Positions 26,048 through 36,498 of a DNA stretch of 64,000 nt are shown one piece after another. The DNA lies in the NCBI RefSeq assembly GCF_002100115.1, contig NZ_ANBM01000005.1, positions 124,001-188,000 of the forward strand, given 5' to 3'. Source of the DNA: Anaerovibrio sp. JC8. Its GTDB lineage: Bacteria > Bacillota > Negativicutes > Selenomonadales > Selenomonadaceae. Both the position numbers and the translations under genes were made by a program. Every line of letters starts with the position of its first letter. Position 1 is the first letter of the stretch. The notes under the pieces are model-generated. The model did no database searches and had not been told where the DNA came from. It saw nothing but the letters and a program-made list of their open reading frames with translations.

Positions 26048-27082
26048 TTAAAACGCCTTATTAATATCAAGTAATCCAATATCTATCAACATTCTGGCAA
26101 AATCATTGCCATTTACTAACCGAACACCATACTCGGCAGCCAATATTTTAGCTCGGTCTGTAAACGAATCTGCTGAACTTATTACCCATGTAGCATAAGT
26201 GCAACCTTCATCACCAGTTTCTTTTTGATCTTTGTATCTTTTAATTTGCTCCACTGACCATTCATCCGTATCCCCTTCATGGTGTTTTGCCTGAACATAT
26301 ACTGTAAATTTTAAATTATCAAACTCAGCAATGATATCCGCATCAGCTCCATCAACCTTACCCGCTTCATTTTTAGCAGGTATCCATACTAAGCTTGCAC
26401 CACATTTTTCAAGATACCATTTGATTATTTTTTCAAATTTACTATCATCTAAATTTTTAACAATAGATTGCTTGACCTGGATAACAAGGTCATCTATGGT
26501 TTCTTCATATAACAGTATTGGCTTGTTATTTATGCCTGCTTGAATACCATCCTCTACATTAGCTTTTATATCAGTTATATCAGCTGTTGTTACTCGTATT
26601 TTCATCCTTGAAACAAATTTGGAGTCAACAAAACTTCTCGGAACATTTTTTACAATCGGCTCCACCTTTATGTAAAACCCTAAATCAATACAACGATTAT
26701 TTGTGTCATCATATATTCTATGTTCTTTCCATGTTAATTTATTATTCCCCCATGCAGTCTTGACCGTAGACATTATTGTTTCTAATTCTGAAATAGATTT
26801 TGCCAATTCTACAACCTTAAATACTGAAAATTTACCACCGTACAAAGGCACAACAACTGTGTCACCAATATTCATTTTAGCAAAATACCATATCGACCAC
26901 CTAGAACGCGAACAGCCTGTAGTAATCTCCTCAAATTTTGCCATGTTCCCTTCTATCACTGCATCAAGTATATCAGTACCTGCAAAATATCCCCAGCCAA
27001 GTGTAAGATAACCACTCTCAAGCAAACTGTATGAAACATAATCTTCATGAGATATTCTGTGCAAATAATATCTTTTGTTCAT
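26048..27082 (-). CDS. Mrr-like restriction endonuclease with an EVE/PUA-like N-terminal region
   Basis: 344 residues. The C-terminal domain (about 195-335) begins FEKIIKWYLEKCGASLVW and has DGADADIIAEF followed by FTVYVQAKHH, the D-Xn-QxK site of Mrr-type nucleases. The N-terminal half contains FAKMNIGDTVVVPLYGGKFSVFKVVE, typical in shape of EVE/PUA-like domains that read modified bases. Together this suggests a type IV enzyme that cuts modified DNA. GGAGG lies 6 bases before the ATG. It is a single-gene unit between two near-identical terminators. Confidence 0.8.
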   Translation of the reverse strand: MNKRYYLHRISHEDYVSYSLLESGYLTLGWGYFAGTDILDAVIEGNMAKFEEITTGCSRSRWSIWYFAKMNIGDTVVVPLYGGKFSVFKVVELAKSISELETIMSTVKTAWGNNKLTWKEHRIYDDTNNRCIDLGFYIKVEPIVKNVPRSFVDSKFVSRMKIRVTTADITDIKANVEDGIQAGINNKPILLYEETIDDLVIQVKQSIVKNLDDSKFEKIIKWYLEKCGASLVWIPAKNEAGKVDGADADIIAEFDNLKFTVYVQAKHHEGDTDEWSVEQIKRYKDQKETGDEGCTYATWVISSADSFTDRAKILAAEYGVRLVNGNDFARMLIDIGLLDINKAF

Positions 27083-27216
27083 TTTCTTCCTCCATTTAAT
27101 TTTGTTTACATTTTAGTAATATTTTTTTATCCATTTGATGTATTACTTCTACGTTCATTAGCAAAACCCTTTTCCCAATCTCTTATTTAATCACTGTTTC
27201 TACACTTTTTTCCAAC

Positions 27217-27258
27217 AAAAAACACATCCATCTTGCCAATACAGCAAAACGGATGTGC
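27217..27258 (-). terminator. Terminator of the ribose/sugar operon (after rbsK)
   Basis: GCACATCCGTTTTGC and GCAAGATGGATGTG arms around a short loop, then a T-run on the minus strand. It lies about 20 bases after the rbsK stop and marks the right border of the accessory island. Confidence 0.85.
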
Positions 27259-27275
27259 ATTTTAATTGATGCTAT

Positions 27276-28187
27276 TTATTTCTTCAGCTTATCGAATTCT
27301 TCTCTGGTGAGATAGGAATCCTGGGTTCCCTTGCGGGTTACGCTGAGGGAAGCATACTGGGAGGCTTCCTTCATGGCCTCTGGAATATTCTGGGTGCGGG
27401 AGTAGTTTTCCACGAAGCAGCCGATAAAGGAATCACCGGCGCCGGTGGTGTCTACAGCATCAACCTTGACAGCAGGCACTACCAGATAATCTTCCTTGGT
27501 GAGCCACATGGAGCCCTTGGAGCCCATGGTAACGATTACGTTCTTCAGGCCCTTGTCCACCAGAGTCTGGGCAGCTGCCTTAATCTCCTCCAGAGAGTTG
27601 GTAGGCATGCCAGTCAAAATGGACAGCTCTGTTTCGTTTGGAACGAAGAAATCACAGAGGCAGGCCTTCTCAATGGACAGCTCCTTGCTGGCAGGTGCCG
27701 GATTCAGGAGTACAGGCACATTGTGCTTCTTGCCCATATCAATTGCGGCATAAACGGTTTCCAATGGAACCTCCAGCTGCAACACGATAAGGCCACATTC
27801 CTTCAGGGCATCCTCGGCATCCTCAATAACCTCCGGCGTGAGGCAGGCGTTGGCGCCCTTGTGGATGAGAATGCGGTTCTGGGAGGACTCATCAACCAGG
27901 ATAGTAGCTACACCGTTGGCTACCCCGGTGGCAGTCCACACATACTCGGTATCGATGTTATTTTCCAGGAAATTGTCCATGGACTTTTCCCCGAAAAGGT
28001 CATCACCAATGGCGGTTACCATCATAACATCAGCACCCAGCTTGCCGGCAGCTACGGCCTGATTGGCACCCTTTCCGCCGCAGGCGGTGTGGAAGCCAGT
28101 GGCCTCTCTTGTTTCACCGGCCTCTGGAATTTTGTCGGTATAGGATACAACATCCATGTTTGTTGAACCGATAACAGCAATTTTCAT
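27276..28187 (-). CDS. rbsK: Ribokinase
   Basis: About 303 residues, PfkB family. Phosphorylates D-ribose to ribose 5-phosphate. The N-terminal GGKGANQAVAAGKLGA and the C-terminal DTTGAGDSFIGCF (catalytic Asp, anion hole) are clear. GTG at 28196 lies in the ribosome site; AAGGTG followed by ATG 28187 is the better start. Last gene of the long sugar operon. Confidence 0.94.
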   Translation of the reverse strand: MKIAVIGSTNMDVVSYTDKIPEAGETREATGFHTACGGKGANQAVAAGKLGADVMMVTAIGDDLFGEKSMDNFLENNIDTEYVWTATGVANGVATILVDESSQNRILIHKGANACLTPEVIEDAEDALKECGLIVLQLEVPLETVYAAIDMGKKHNVPVLLNPAPASKELSIEKACLCDFFVPNETELSILTGMPTNSLEEIKAAAQTLVDKGLKNVIVTMGSKGSMWLTKEDYLVVPAVKVDAVDTTGAGDSFIGCFVENYSRTQNIPEAMKEASQYASLSVTRKGTQDSYLTREEFDKLKK

Positions 28188-28197
28188 ATATTTCACC

Positions 28198-29202
28198 TTA
28201 TCTTTTTAGTTTACCGACGCTGCCCCTTACCACCAGATCATTGTAGAGTCTGGTGCAGGAGTGAGCCTCGTCACGGTTTTGAATCTGCTCTACCAGCCGG
28301 CGCACTGCCAGGCGGCCCATTGCCTTAATGTCCACACTAATGGTAGTCAGACCCGGAGAGAAAGCCTCTCCTAATGTAATATCATCGAAGCCGATAATGG
28401 ATATATCCTCAGGAATGGAATAGCCATTCTTCTGCAAGGCCTGCATGGCCCCCAGAGCAATCATATCATTATCAGCAAAAAATGCGGTAGGCATTTCCCG
28501 GCCTTCTGCAATATAACGGTTCAGCCCTTCAAAGGCACCTACTACAGAGGGTTTTACATTAAATACCAGATTTTTGTCCAGGGTCAGGCCATTTTCCCAC
28601 AGAGTCCGGCTAAAGCTGCGGCCTCTGGCAATAAAGTTTCTGATACGGGTATCCCCCTGAAGATAGCCAATCTTGGTATGACCGTTCTCCAGCAGAAAAT
28701 TTACTGCCTTTGTTACGGAGTCCTCATTATCCATGAGCACCGTATCAAAGTTGAGGGATTCAAAGTAATTATCTACCATAACCAGCGGTATATGGGCATC
28801 CGTAAAGAGTCGGGCATCCTCCTCCGTCATCTCGGTGCCCACCAGCAGTACCGCTGATACAGTGTCATTTAACAACTCCCGGACATTGTCCTCAAAATCA
28901 CTATGATGTCGGTAAAGATTAACAATAGAAACATCGTAGCCCGCCCGCCTGCTTTCGGCCTCTATGCTGTCCAGCAAGGTGGAAAAAAATGGTGATTCAG
29001 TAAAAACCTCTCCACTGTCGCGGTAAGTAACCATTTTGATACGCTTGATCTTTTCATCCTTGATATACCCGTTTTCCCGGGCTATCCTGATAATCCGCTC
29101 AGCCGTATCCTTGTTTACTCCCCGCTTGTTACTAAGGGCGTTGGAAACCGTTGCTACAGAAAAACCAGATAATTCACTGATTTTCTTTATATTTACCTTC
29201 AT
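28198..29202 (-). CDS. rbsR: LacI-family regulator (RbsR-like)
   Basis: 334 residues. The N-terminal LacI helix-turn-helix (KKISELSGFSVATVSNALSNKRGVN) is followed by a periplasmic-binding-protein-like sensor domain. It lies inside the operon between rbsD and rbsK, so it is probably the autoregulated ribose repressor. A candidate LacI-type operator with an AAACGTTT core lies upstream of rbsB. AAGGGGA is 8 bases before the ATG. Confidence 0.9.
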   Translation of the reverse strand: MKVNIKKISELSGFSVATVSNALSNKRGVNKDTAERIIRIARENGYIKDEKIKRIKMVTYRDSGEVFTESPFFSTLLDSIEAESRRAGYDVSIVNLYRHHSDFEDNVRELLNDTVSAVLLVGTEMTEEDARLFTDAHIPLVMVDNYFESLNFDTVLMDNEDSVTKAVNFLLENGHTKIGYLQGDTRIRNFIARGRSFSRTLWENGLTLDKNLVFNVKPSVVGAFEGLNRYIAEGREMPTAFFADNDMIALGAMQALQKNGYSIPEDISIIGFDDITLGEAFSPGLTTISVDIKAMGRLAVRRLVEQIQNRDEAHSCTRLYNDLVVRGSVGKLKR

Positions 29203-29215
29203 AGCAACAGTCCCC

Positions 29216-29611
29216 TTAGAATACTACGCCAGCCCTCAAAATAACATTTGCATAAGGACTAAACTCACCTGTGCGGATAGCAAACTTAACCTGTGCAGAG
29301 AACTCCTTTAAAGCATCGTGAGGCATGGATTCATGCTCAATGCCAGGGAGCTTCTCACCCACATAAGCCTTAAGCTGCGGATTTTTGTCATCCATTTCAT
29401 CAGCCAGATAATAGTATTCAACCTCCATCTCAGTAAGCAGGGCATCAAGAGTCTGCTTAAAGGTTGGAATACCAGGAACCAGTGCCATATCTACAATAGT
29501 AACGCCCTCCGGAATAGGCATTCCGGCGTCACCAATCATTACAAGATCCTTATGACCCAATCCTGCCACCAGATAGGAAAGGTCAGCATTTAAAATTCCG
29601 GTCTTTTTCAT
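29216..29611 (-). CDS. rbsD: D-ribose pyranase
   Basis: 131 residues, normal for RbsD, which converts beta-ribopyranose to ribofuranose for the kinase. Starts MKKTGILNADLSYLVAGLGH and carries the GDAGMPIP motif and the C-terminal TGEFSPYANVIL. Its presence is the strongest evidence that the transported sugar is D-ribose or a close analogue. Confidence 0.95.
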   Translation of the reverse strand: MKKTGILNADLSYLVAGLGHKDLVMIGDAGMPIPEGVTIVDMALVPGIPTFKQTLDALLTEMEVEYYYLADEMDDKNPQLKAYVGEKLPGIEHESMPHDALKEFSAQVKFAIRTGEFSPYANVILRAGVVF

Positions 29612-29645
29612 AATAATCGCCTCGTAGCTTTCTGCTGTCTAATTA

Positions 29646-30683
29646 TTAGTCCTTGGATTCGTTACGTGCCTGGAGAGCCATCTTGGCTTCCATGTTACGC
29701 TGGAACTGGTCAATGATAACGGCCAGGATAATAACCAGGCCCTTGATGATCATCTGCCAGAACTCGGATACACCGCACATAACCATACCATCGGAGATGA
29801 CGCCGATAACGAATGCACCGACGATAGTACCGCCAATGGTACCGATACCACCGGCCATGGAAGTACCACCAAGTACTGCCGCAGCGATGGCGTTCATTTC
29901 CCAAGTCTCACCGGTTGCCGGATGAGCTGCTTCCAGCTGGGAAGCGGTAATCAGACCTACGATAGCAGCACATACTGCAGAGAAAATATATACGAGGATT
30001 TTAACCTTGTCTACCTTTACACCGGACAGCTTGGCAGCCTTCTCGTTACCGCCGATGGCGAAGATATGCCAGCCGAATACGGTCTTTTTCAGGAGAATGT
30101 GGGCAATGATGGCAATAACTACCAGAATCAATGCACCAACAGGGATTTCAGCGATACGGCTTCCGAAGAAGTTAAATCCCGTATTGCCAAGGGCCTCATT
30201 ACCAGCCAGGCTGGAATAGGTTGCACCATTGGAATGGAGCATTGCCCAACCACGGGCCATGTACATGGTACCCAAAGTTGCGATAAATGGTGCTACGCCA
30301 AACTTGGTAATGATGATACCGTTGAGCCAACCAATGAAGGCACCGACGATAATGGTGAGAATAACTACCATTGGAACGCTGAAGTAAAGGGTTACGCCAG
30401 CAAACTGGAGAGTTACACCATTCTGTATCATACCGCCGGCAATCATGCCGGCCAGACCAACCACGGCACCTACCGACAGGTCGATACCGCCCGTAATAAT
30501 TACGTAGGTCATACCGATAGCCAGAATACCATACAGTGCTACGTGCTTAGCCAACAGCAGCAGGGTATTGGTTGAAAGGAAATTTTCATTTGCAATGCTG
30601 AAGAAAATCAGCAAAAGTACCAGAACAATCAAGGTACGGCCCTTCAGGAGGGTCATCATCATTGATGTTTTATCTTTAAACAT
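29646..30683 (-). CDS. rbsC: Ribose ABC transporter permease
   Basis: 345 residues with about 10 membrane segments. RbsC-type motifs GITYVIITGGIDLSVGAVVGL-like near residue 65 and GGTSMAGGIGTIGGT near 275 are seen (spelled GMTYVIITGGIDLSVG here). It forms the membrane channel used by RbsA and RbsB. It lies 20 bases after rbsA. Confidence 0.94.
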   Translation of the reverse strand: MFKDKTSMMMTLLKGRTLIVLVLLLIFFSIANENFLSTNTLLLLAKHVALYGILAIGMTYVIITGGIDLSVGAVVGLAGMIAGGMIQNGVTLQFAGVTLYFSVPMVVILTIIVGAFIGWLNGIIITKFGVAPFIATLGTMYMARGWAMLHSNGATYSSLAGNEALGNTGFNFFGSRIAEIPVGALILVVIAIIAHILLKKTVFGWHIFAIGGNEKAAKLSGVKVDKVKILVYIFSAVCAAIVGLITASQLEAAHPATGETWEMNAIAAAVLGGTSMAGGIGTIGGTIVGAFVIGVISDGMVMCGVSEFWQMIIKGLVIILAVIIDQFQRNMEAKMALQARNESKD

Positions 30684-30703
30684 TTTAAGTTATCCACCCT
30701 TCT

Positions 30704-32257
30704 TTAATTCTTCTTCCCAGTGTTATGTCCCTCATAGGAAGCCATAACCAGTCTGTCCTCAGTGATTTCATCGCCTGCCAGCTCAGCAGTCTTGATACCG
30801 TTGGAGAGAACGATGATGCGGTCTGCAATGGATTTAATCTCCTCCAGCTCAGAGGAAACAACCAGCAGGGAAAGACCGGCATCTGCAAAGTGATTCATGA
30901 TTTCAAATACATCGGTCTTGGCACCGATATCGATACCACGGGATGGCTCATCCAGAAGAAGAATCTTTGGATTAGTCATGATACCCTTACCAATTACTAC
31001 CTTCTGCTGGTTACCACCAGACAGGGAAAGAATTGGCAGGCGCTTATCAGCAACCTTGATGTGGATTTCGTCGATAATTTTGTCAATATTGGCTTCTTCC
31101 TCATTGCTCTTGAGGAAAATACCCTTGGCATATTTTTTCAGGCTGGACAGAGACAGATTCTTGCCGATATCCATGGTCTGCACCAAACCCTCACGCTGTC
31201 TGTCCTCTGGGATAAGGGCAAAGCCGCGGTCAATCTGCTCGGTGATGCTCTTGATTTTCAAGGTTTCACCGTTCAGGATAACCTCGCCGGTGTGCTCCGG
31301 ACGAAGACCCATAATGCACTCAAAGACCTCAGTACGTCCGGCACCCATAAGACCGTAAATACCAAGAATTTCGCCCTTCTTCAGCTTGAAGCTGACCTTA
31401 TCAAGAAGCCAGCCGCCACCCTTTTTAGGCAGAGACAGATCCTTGACCTCAAGAACAGTCTCCCGCTTGGACCAATCAATGTCGCCGGCCCGCTTAGGAT
31501 AGCTCTTGCCCTTACCTACCATCTTCTGAACAATCCAGGAAATATCAATGTCCGCAACGGCTGCGCTGTCCACCAGCTTACCATCACGGAGAACGGTTAC
31601 ATAGTCACCGATCTGCATGATTTCCTCCAGACGATGGGAGATATAAACGATGGAAATGCCCTCAGCTGTCAGCTCACGCATGATCTTAAAGAGAACCTGT
31701 ACCTCCTGCTCACTAAGAGAAGAAGTCGGCTCGTCCATAATCAGAATCTTCAGATCCTCCTGAATAAGATTACGGGCAATCTCAATCATCTGCTGCTGAC
31801 CTACGCGGAGGTCACCTACGATAGTATAAGGATCAATCGGATGCTGGAGCTTGTCCATTATCCGCTTGGTTTCCTGAATGTGGTATGCATTGTCAATGCC
31901 AACGGCGCCCTTTTTGCGCTCCTTGGCCATAAATATATTCTGGTATACTGCCAGATTTGGGAACAGATTCAGCTCCTGATGGATAATACCGATACCATGC
32001 TCTCTGGCCTCAGTAACGTCATCAAAATGAACCTTCTCCTCACCCATGAACAGCTCGCCCTCAGACTCCTGCTCAATGCCGGCGATAATTTTCATAAGAG
32101 TGGATTTACCCGCACCATTCTCACCAATGAGTACGTTTACCTTGCCCTTGTACACATTGAAGGAAACCTCATCCAAGGCCTTGGTACCAGGATAAATCTT
32201 GCTGATTTTCTCAGCGTGAAGGCAAACATCAGGCCCATTTGTTATATTGACTGCCAT
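30704..32257 (-). CDS. rbsA: Ribose ABC transporter ATP-binding protein
   Basis: 517 residues with two ABC domains. Domain 1 has Walker A GENGAGKST, signature LRVGQQQMIEIAR and Walker B ILIMDEPTSSL. Domain 2 has a degenerate Walker A (GLMGAGRTE), signature LSGGNQQKV and ILLLDEPSRGID. This asymmetric pair is normal for RbsA/MglA proteins. It energises ribose import. Confidence 0.95.
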   Translation of the reverse strand: MAVNITNGPDVCLHAEKISKIYPGTKALDEVSFNVYKGKVNVLIGENGAGKSTLMKIIAGIEQESEGELFMGEEKVHFDDVTEAREHGIGIIHQELNLFPNLAVYQNIFMAKERKKGAVGIDNAYHIQETKRIMDKLQHPIDPYTIVGDLRVGQQQMIEIARNLIQEDLKILIMDEPTSSLSEQEVQVLFKIMRELTAEGISIVYISHRLEEIMQIGDYVTVLRDGKLVDSAAVADIDISWIVQKMVGKGKSYPKRAGDIDWSKRETVLEVKDLSLPKKGGGWLLDKVSFKLKKGEILGIYGLMGAGRTEVFECIMGLRPEHTGEVILNGETLKIKSITEQIDRGFALIPEDRQREGLVQTMDIGKNLSLSSLKKYAKGIFLKSNEEEANIDKIIDEIHIKVADKRLPILSLSGGNQQKVVIGKGIMTNPKILLLDEPSRGIDIGAKTDVFEIMNHFADAGLSLLVVSSELEEIKSIADRIIVLSNGIKTAELAGDEITEDRLVMASYEGHNTGKKN

Positions 32258-32272
32258 TTGCAGTTGCCTCCT

Positions 32273-32914
32273 TTACTTAACAATTAATTCTGCTGGGGTA
32301 ACGAGAATTTCATCTGGCTTATCTACAGTGAATGCACCAGTGAATTCAATAGTCTTGCCCTGGAGCTCAGTAACCTTTGCCGGAGCAATAACATCCTTTG
32401 CTACAACATCGTGAATGCTCTGGGATATTTTAGCCCAATCAACCTGATTGGTGTAATCTTCATACTTAATAAAGCTGAGGCTGTCACGGATAGCAGCACC
32501 CTTGAATACGCTGCCGATCTGGAGCTTAACCAAAATAGGACCGCTGTAGCCTTCCAGCTGAACAGTCATATAACCAGCTTTCTTTTCGGTGTTAATCTCG
32601 GTAACCTGGCCCTTGCCCTTTACCACAAAGCTCAGCTCACCGGAATCACCCATGGAATATTTGCCGTACTTGCTTGCTACGGACTTGAAGTTGCCATTTG
32701 CCTCGTTCAGAAGCTTTGGCAGCTCTACTGCCTTTTCCTTCAGCTCAGGAACCGCCTGGGACGCCCAAATAGCCTCAACGGATTCAGCAGCATTAAATGC
32801 CTTGTTGCCGGTAATTTCATCCTCATGACCGATCTGCACAACCTTTACGCAGCCAGTAAGAGAAAATACCATTACCAGACAGATCATTAAAACTAAACTA
32901 ATTCTCTTCTTCAT
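32273..32914 (-). CDS. DUF2291 family lipoprotein
   Basis: About 213 residues. The signal peptide MKKRISLVLMICLVMVFSLTGC ends in a lipobox Cys, so it should be a membrane-anchored lipoprotein outside the cytoplasmic membrane. DUF2291 proteins are often found inside rbs-type sugar transporter operons; their function is unknown. AGGAG lies 9 bases before this ATG, which is better than the in-frame start at 32938. Confidence 0.87.
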   Translation of the reverse strand: MKKRISLVLMICLVMVFSLTGCVKVVQIGHEDEITGNKAFNAAESVEAIWASQAVPELKEKAVELPKLLNEANGNFKSVASKYGKYSMGDSGELSFVVKGKGQVTEINTEKKAGYMTVQLEGYSGPILVKLQIGSVFKGAAIRDSLSFIKYEDYTNQVDWAKISQSIHDVVAKDVIAPAKVTELQGKTIEFTGAFTVDKPDEILVTPAELIVK

Positions 32915-33004
32915 AATTGTGTACTCCTCGTTTTCCAATTTTCTAAGGAAAGAGGGTGAACCGCCTATTGTCCACCCTCACCTTTGCTCTTTATACCTTA
33001 AGAA

Positions 33005-34045
<1,041 letters not shown>

Positions 34046-34082
34046 TTATCAGGTTTAGGCTCCCTGCTAAATCCAAAGATTA

Positions 34083-35567
34083 TTATGTACGAGCCAATGT
34101 TCTCCTAATTGAGCTCTTCCAACCCGATTTAAGTTGGTCTCTACGGTCCTGGCCCATACCCGACACATAACTAATTCGAGATATGGAGCCAAAAACCTTC
34201 TTATTTTCATAAATTCCTGCAGAAATTCCCGCGGCATAGGCTGCGCCAATGGCTGACAGCTCTTCCACATCAGGAACCTCCACTGGCCTGTCCAGAATAT
34301 CCGCCTGGAACTGCATGAGGTAATCGTTTCTGGTAGGACCTCCATCAACCCGCAGGCCCTGAAGCTCCTTGCCCGACTCCTCCTCCATCAGCTCCGCAAT
34401 GTCGGAAATCTGATAAGCTATGGAATCCACAACAGCCCTTACCAGCTCTGCCTTACCAGTGACACGGGTAATTCCGGTAAACATACCAGTTGCCTCGCTG
34501 TCCCAATAAGGTGCGCCCAAGCCGGAAAAAGCCGGTACAAAATATGTTTTGTCTGCCGGGTTGGACTTCTTGGCCAACTCAGCAGTTTCCTTGGCACTTT
34601 CAATTAGCTCCACATTGTCCTTGAGCCACGAAATGGAAGCGCCAGTGTAATTTATATTGCCTTCCAATACGTATTCCGGCTTACCATCAAGGCTCCAGGC
34701 CAGGGAGGTCACCAGTCCTTTTTTACTTTGAATTGGCTTTTCGCCAATATTCATCATAACTGAGGATCCAGTGCCATAGGTGGCCTTTATCATGCCGGGT
34801 GTATGACAGCCCTGGCCATAAAGGGCTGCATGTGAGTCGCCGAATACTCCATGAATAGGAACCGGCTTCTCAAACAGGCCCTCAAAATCAGTCGTGCCAT
34901 ACAGTGCATTGGAATCGCAAACCTCAGGCAGGGCCGAAGCCTTTAAGCCGAAGGCGTTGCATATTTCTTCATCCCACTTAAGGGTGTTGATGTTAAATAA
35001 CTGTGTACGGGATGCGTTGGAGAAATCCGTCTTATGGGCTTTTCCCCCGGTCAGCTTGTAAACCAGCCAACTGTCCATGGTACCTACCGCCAGCTTGTCA
35101 GCCGCCAGCAGTGATTTCGCCTCACCTACATTTTCCACAATCCAGGCCAGCTTGGCCCCGGAAAAATACGGAGATAAAGGAATTCCCGTATGGTCCTTAA
35201 CCCTGTCGCCAAAGCCGTCATGGTCCAGCCGCTGGCAGATAGCCGCGCCTCTGGCACATTGCCAAACTATGGCGTTGTATATAGGCTCTCCGTTTTCCCG
35301 GTTCCAGGCCATGGCCGTTTCCCGCTGGTTGCTGATACCCACGGCCGCAATGTCCTTGCTGTCCACCTTGGTTTCAGCCAGCAGCTCCTTGGTTATCTCC
35401 AGCAGATTGTGCCAGATTTCCATAGGATCATGCTCTACCCAGCCCCGGTCATCGATTATCTGACGATGGCCTTTATCCACCCGGCATATGGCCTTGCCCT
35501 CATTATCGAAGAGCAACACCTTGGTACCCTGAGTGCTTTGGTCAATTCCTAAAATATACTTTGCCAT
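34083..35567 (-). CDS. FGGY-family carbohydrate kinase
   Basis: 494 residues. N-terminal phosphate motif GIDQSTQGTKVLLFD and C-terminal ATP-binding region GLRVDGGPTRNDYLMQFQADIL with GAAYAAG identify the FGGY family. The sequence is glycerol-kinase-like, but the context (isomerase, transketolase, ribose transporter) points to a pentulose or similar ketose. It is the fourth gene of the operon, one base after the transketolase C-terminal subunit. Exact substrate unknown. Confidence 0.88.
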   Translation of the reverse strand: MAKYILGIDQSTQGTKVLLFDNEGKAICRVDKGHRQIIDDRGWVEHDPMEIWHNLLEITKELLAETKVDSKDIAAVGISNQRETAMAWNRENGEPIYNAIVWQCARGAAICQRLDHDGFGDRVKDHTGIPLSPYFSGAKLAWIVENVGEAKSLLAADKLAVGTMDSWLVYKLTGGKAHKTDFSNASRTQLFNINTLKWDEEICNAFGLKASALPEVCDSNALYGTTDFEGLFEKPVPIHGVFGDSHAALYGQGCHTPGMIKATYGTGSSVMMNIGEKPIQSKKGLVTSLAWSLDGKPEYVLEGNINYTGASISWLKDNVELIESAKETAELAKKSNPADKTYFVPAFSGLGAPYWDSEATGMFTGITRVTGKAELVRAVVDSIAYQISDIAELMEEESGKELQGLRVDGGPTRNDYLMQFQADILDRPVEVPDVEELSAIGAAYAAGISAGIYENKKVFGSISRISYVSGMGQDRRDQLKSGWKSSIRRTLART

Positions 35568-35568
35568 A

Positions 35569-36498
35569 TCAGAGCTGCTCCGTAACGGTTTTCACAATAC
35601 CCTCGGCATCAAGGCCGTAGTATTTGAAGATTTCTCTTGATTTGCCGGTTACCACCGGAGCATCTGGCAGAGTCAGATTTACTACCTTTACTGGAGCGTT
35701 GGCAGCGGTAATCTGTGCCACCATGGAGCCCATGCCACCATACATGGTGTGCTCCTCTACAGTAACGATAAGCTTGGTTTCCTTGGCTGCCTTAATGATT
35801 GCGTCCTTGTCGATAGGCTTTACGCAATACATATCCAGAACCCTGGCGGAAATACCCTTGCCAGCCAATTCCTCGGCTGCTGCCTTGGCATCCCCTACCA
35901 GCTCGCCACAGGCTATGATGGTAACATCACTGCCATCCTTTACCAGAGTGGCTTTATCAAGTTCAAAAGGAACATTGCCTTCCTCGTATACATCCTCAAC
36001 GGCGTTACGGCCGATACGGATATAGGCCGGCTTTTCGTCCTTCAGTACGCTTCTGATGAGCTTCTCGGTCTGGAAGCGGTCACTTGGGAGATATACCCGC
36101 ATATTAGGCATGGAGCCCATAGTTGCAATATCTGTAGCAGAATGATGGGTCATTCCCAAGGCGCCGTAGCTGACGCCACCGCTGATGCCGATAAGCTTTA
36201 CATTTGTATTGGAATAGGCCACATCCACCTTGGCCTGCTCCATACTTCTGGTAGAAAGGAAGCTGGCTGGTGATACAGCAAATGGCTTCTTGCCACAGGC
36301 TGCCAGTCCGGCAGAAATACCCACCAGATTCTGCTCAGCAATACCTACCTCCACGAACTGCTCCGGACGCTGCTCAGCGTAGGATTTCATGCCCGCAGAG
36401 CCTCTGGAGTCACTGCACAGTACGATAATATCCTTATCCTTTGCAGCTTCTTCCAGCAATACATCATTTATTACCTGCTTGTTAGCTATCTTGTTCAT
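35569..36498 (-). CDS. Transketolase, C-terminal subunit
   Basis: 309 residues, pyrimidine-binding and C-terminal domains of a split transketolase. FVEVGIAEQNLVGISAGLA holds the catalytic-cofactor Glu; the swivelling C domain has VTVEEHTMYGGMGS. With the N-terminal subunit it should transfer two-carbon units between pentose-phosphate intermediates. The start overlaps the N-terminal subunit gene by 4 bases (ATGA), so the two are made together. Confidence 0.93.
   Translation of the reverse strand: MNKIANKQVINDVLLEEAAKDKDIIVLCSDSRGSAGMKSYAEQRPEQFVEVGIAEQNLVGISAGLAACGKKPFAVSPASFLSTRSMEQAKVDVAYSNTNVKLIGISGGVSYGALGMTHHSATDIATMGSMPNMRVYLPSDRFQTEKLIRSVLKDEKPAYIRIGRNAVEDVYEEGNVPFELDKATLVKDGSDVTIIACGELVGDAKAAAEELAGKGISARVLDMYCVKPIDKDAIIKAAKETKLIVTVEEHTMYGGMGSMVAQITAANAPVKVVNLTLPDAPVVTGKSREIFKYYGLDAEGIVKTVTEQL

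Noticed and set aside
30725-32287. Open frame of 520 codons on the plus strand
   Set aside because: Antisense to rbsA, which has both ABC domains intact.
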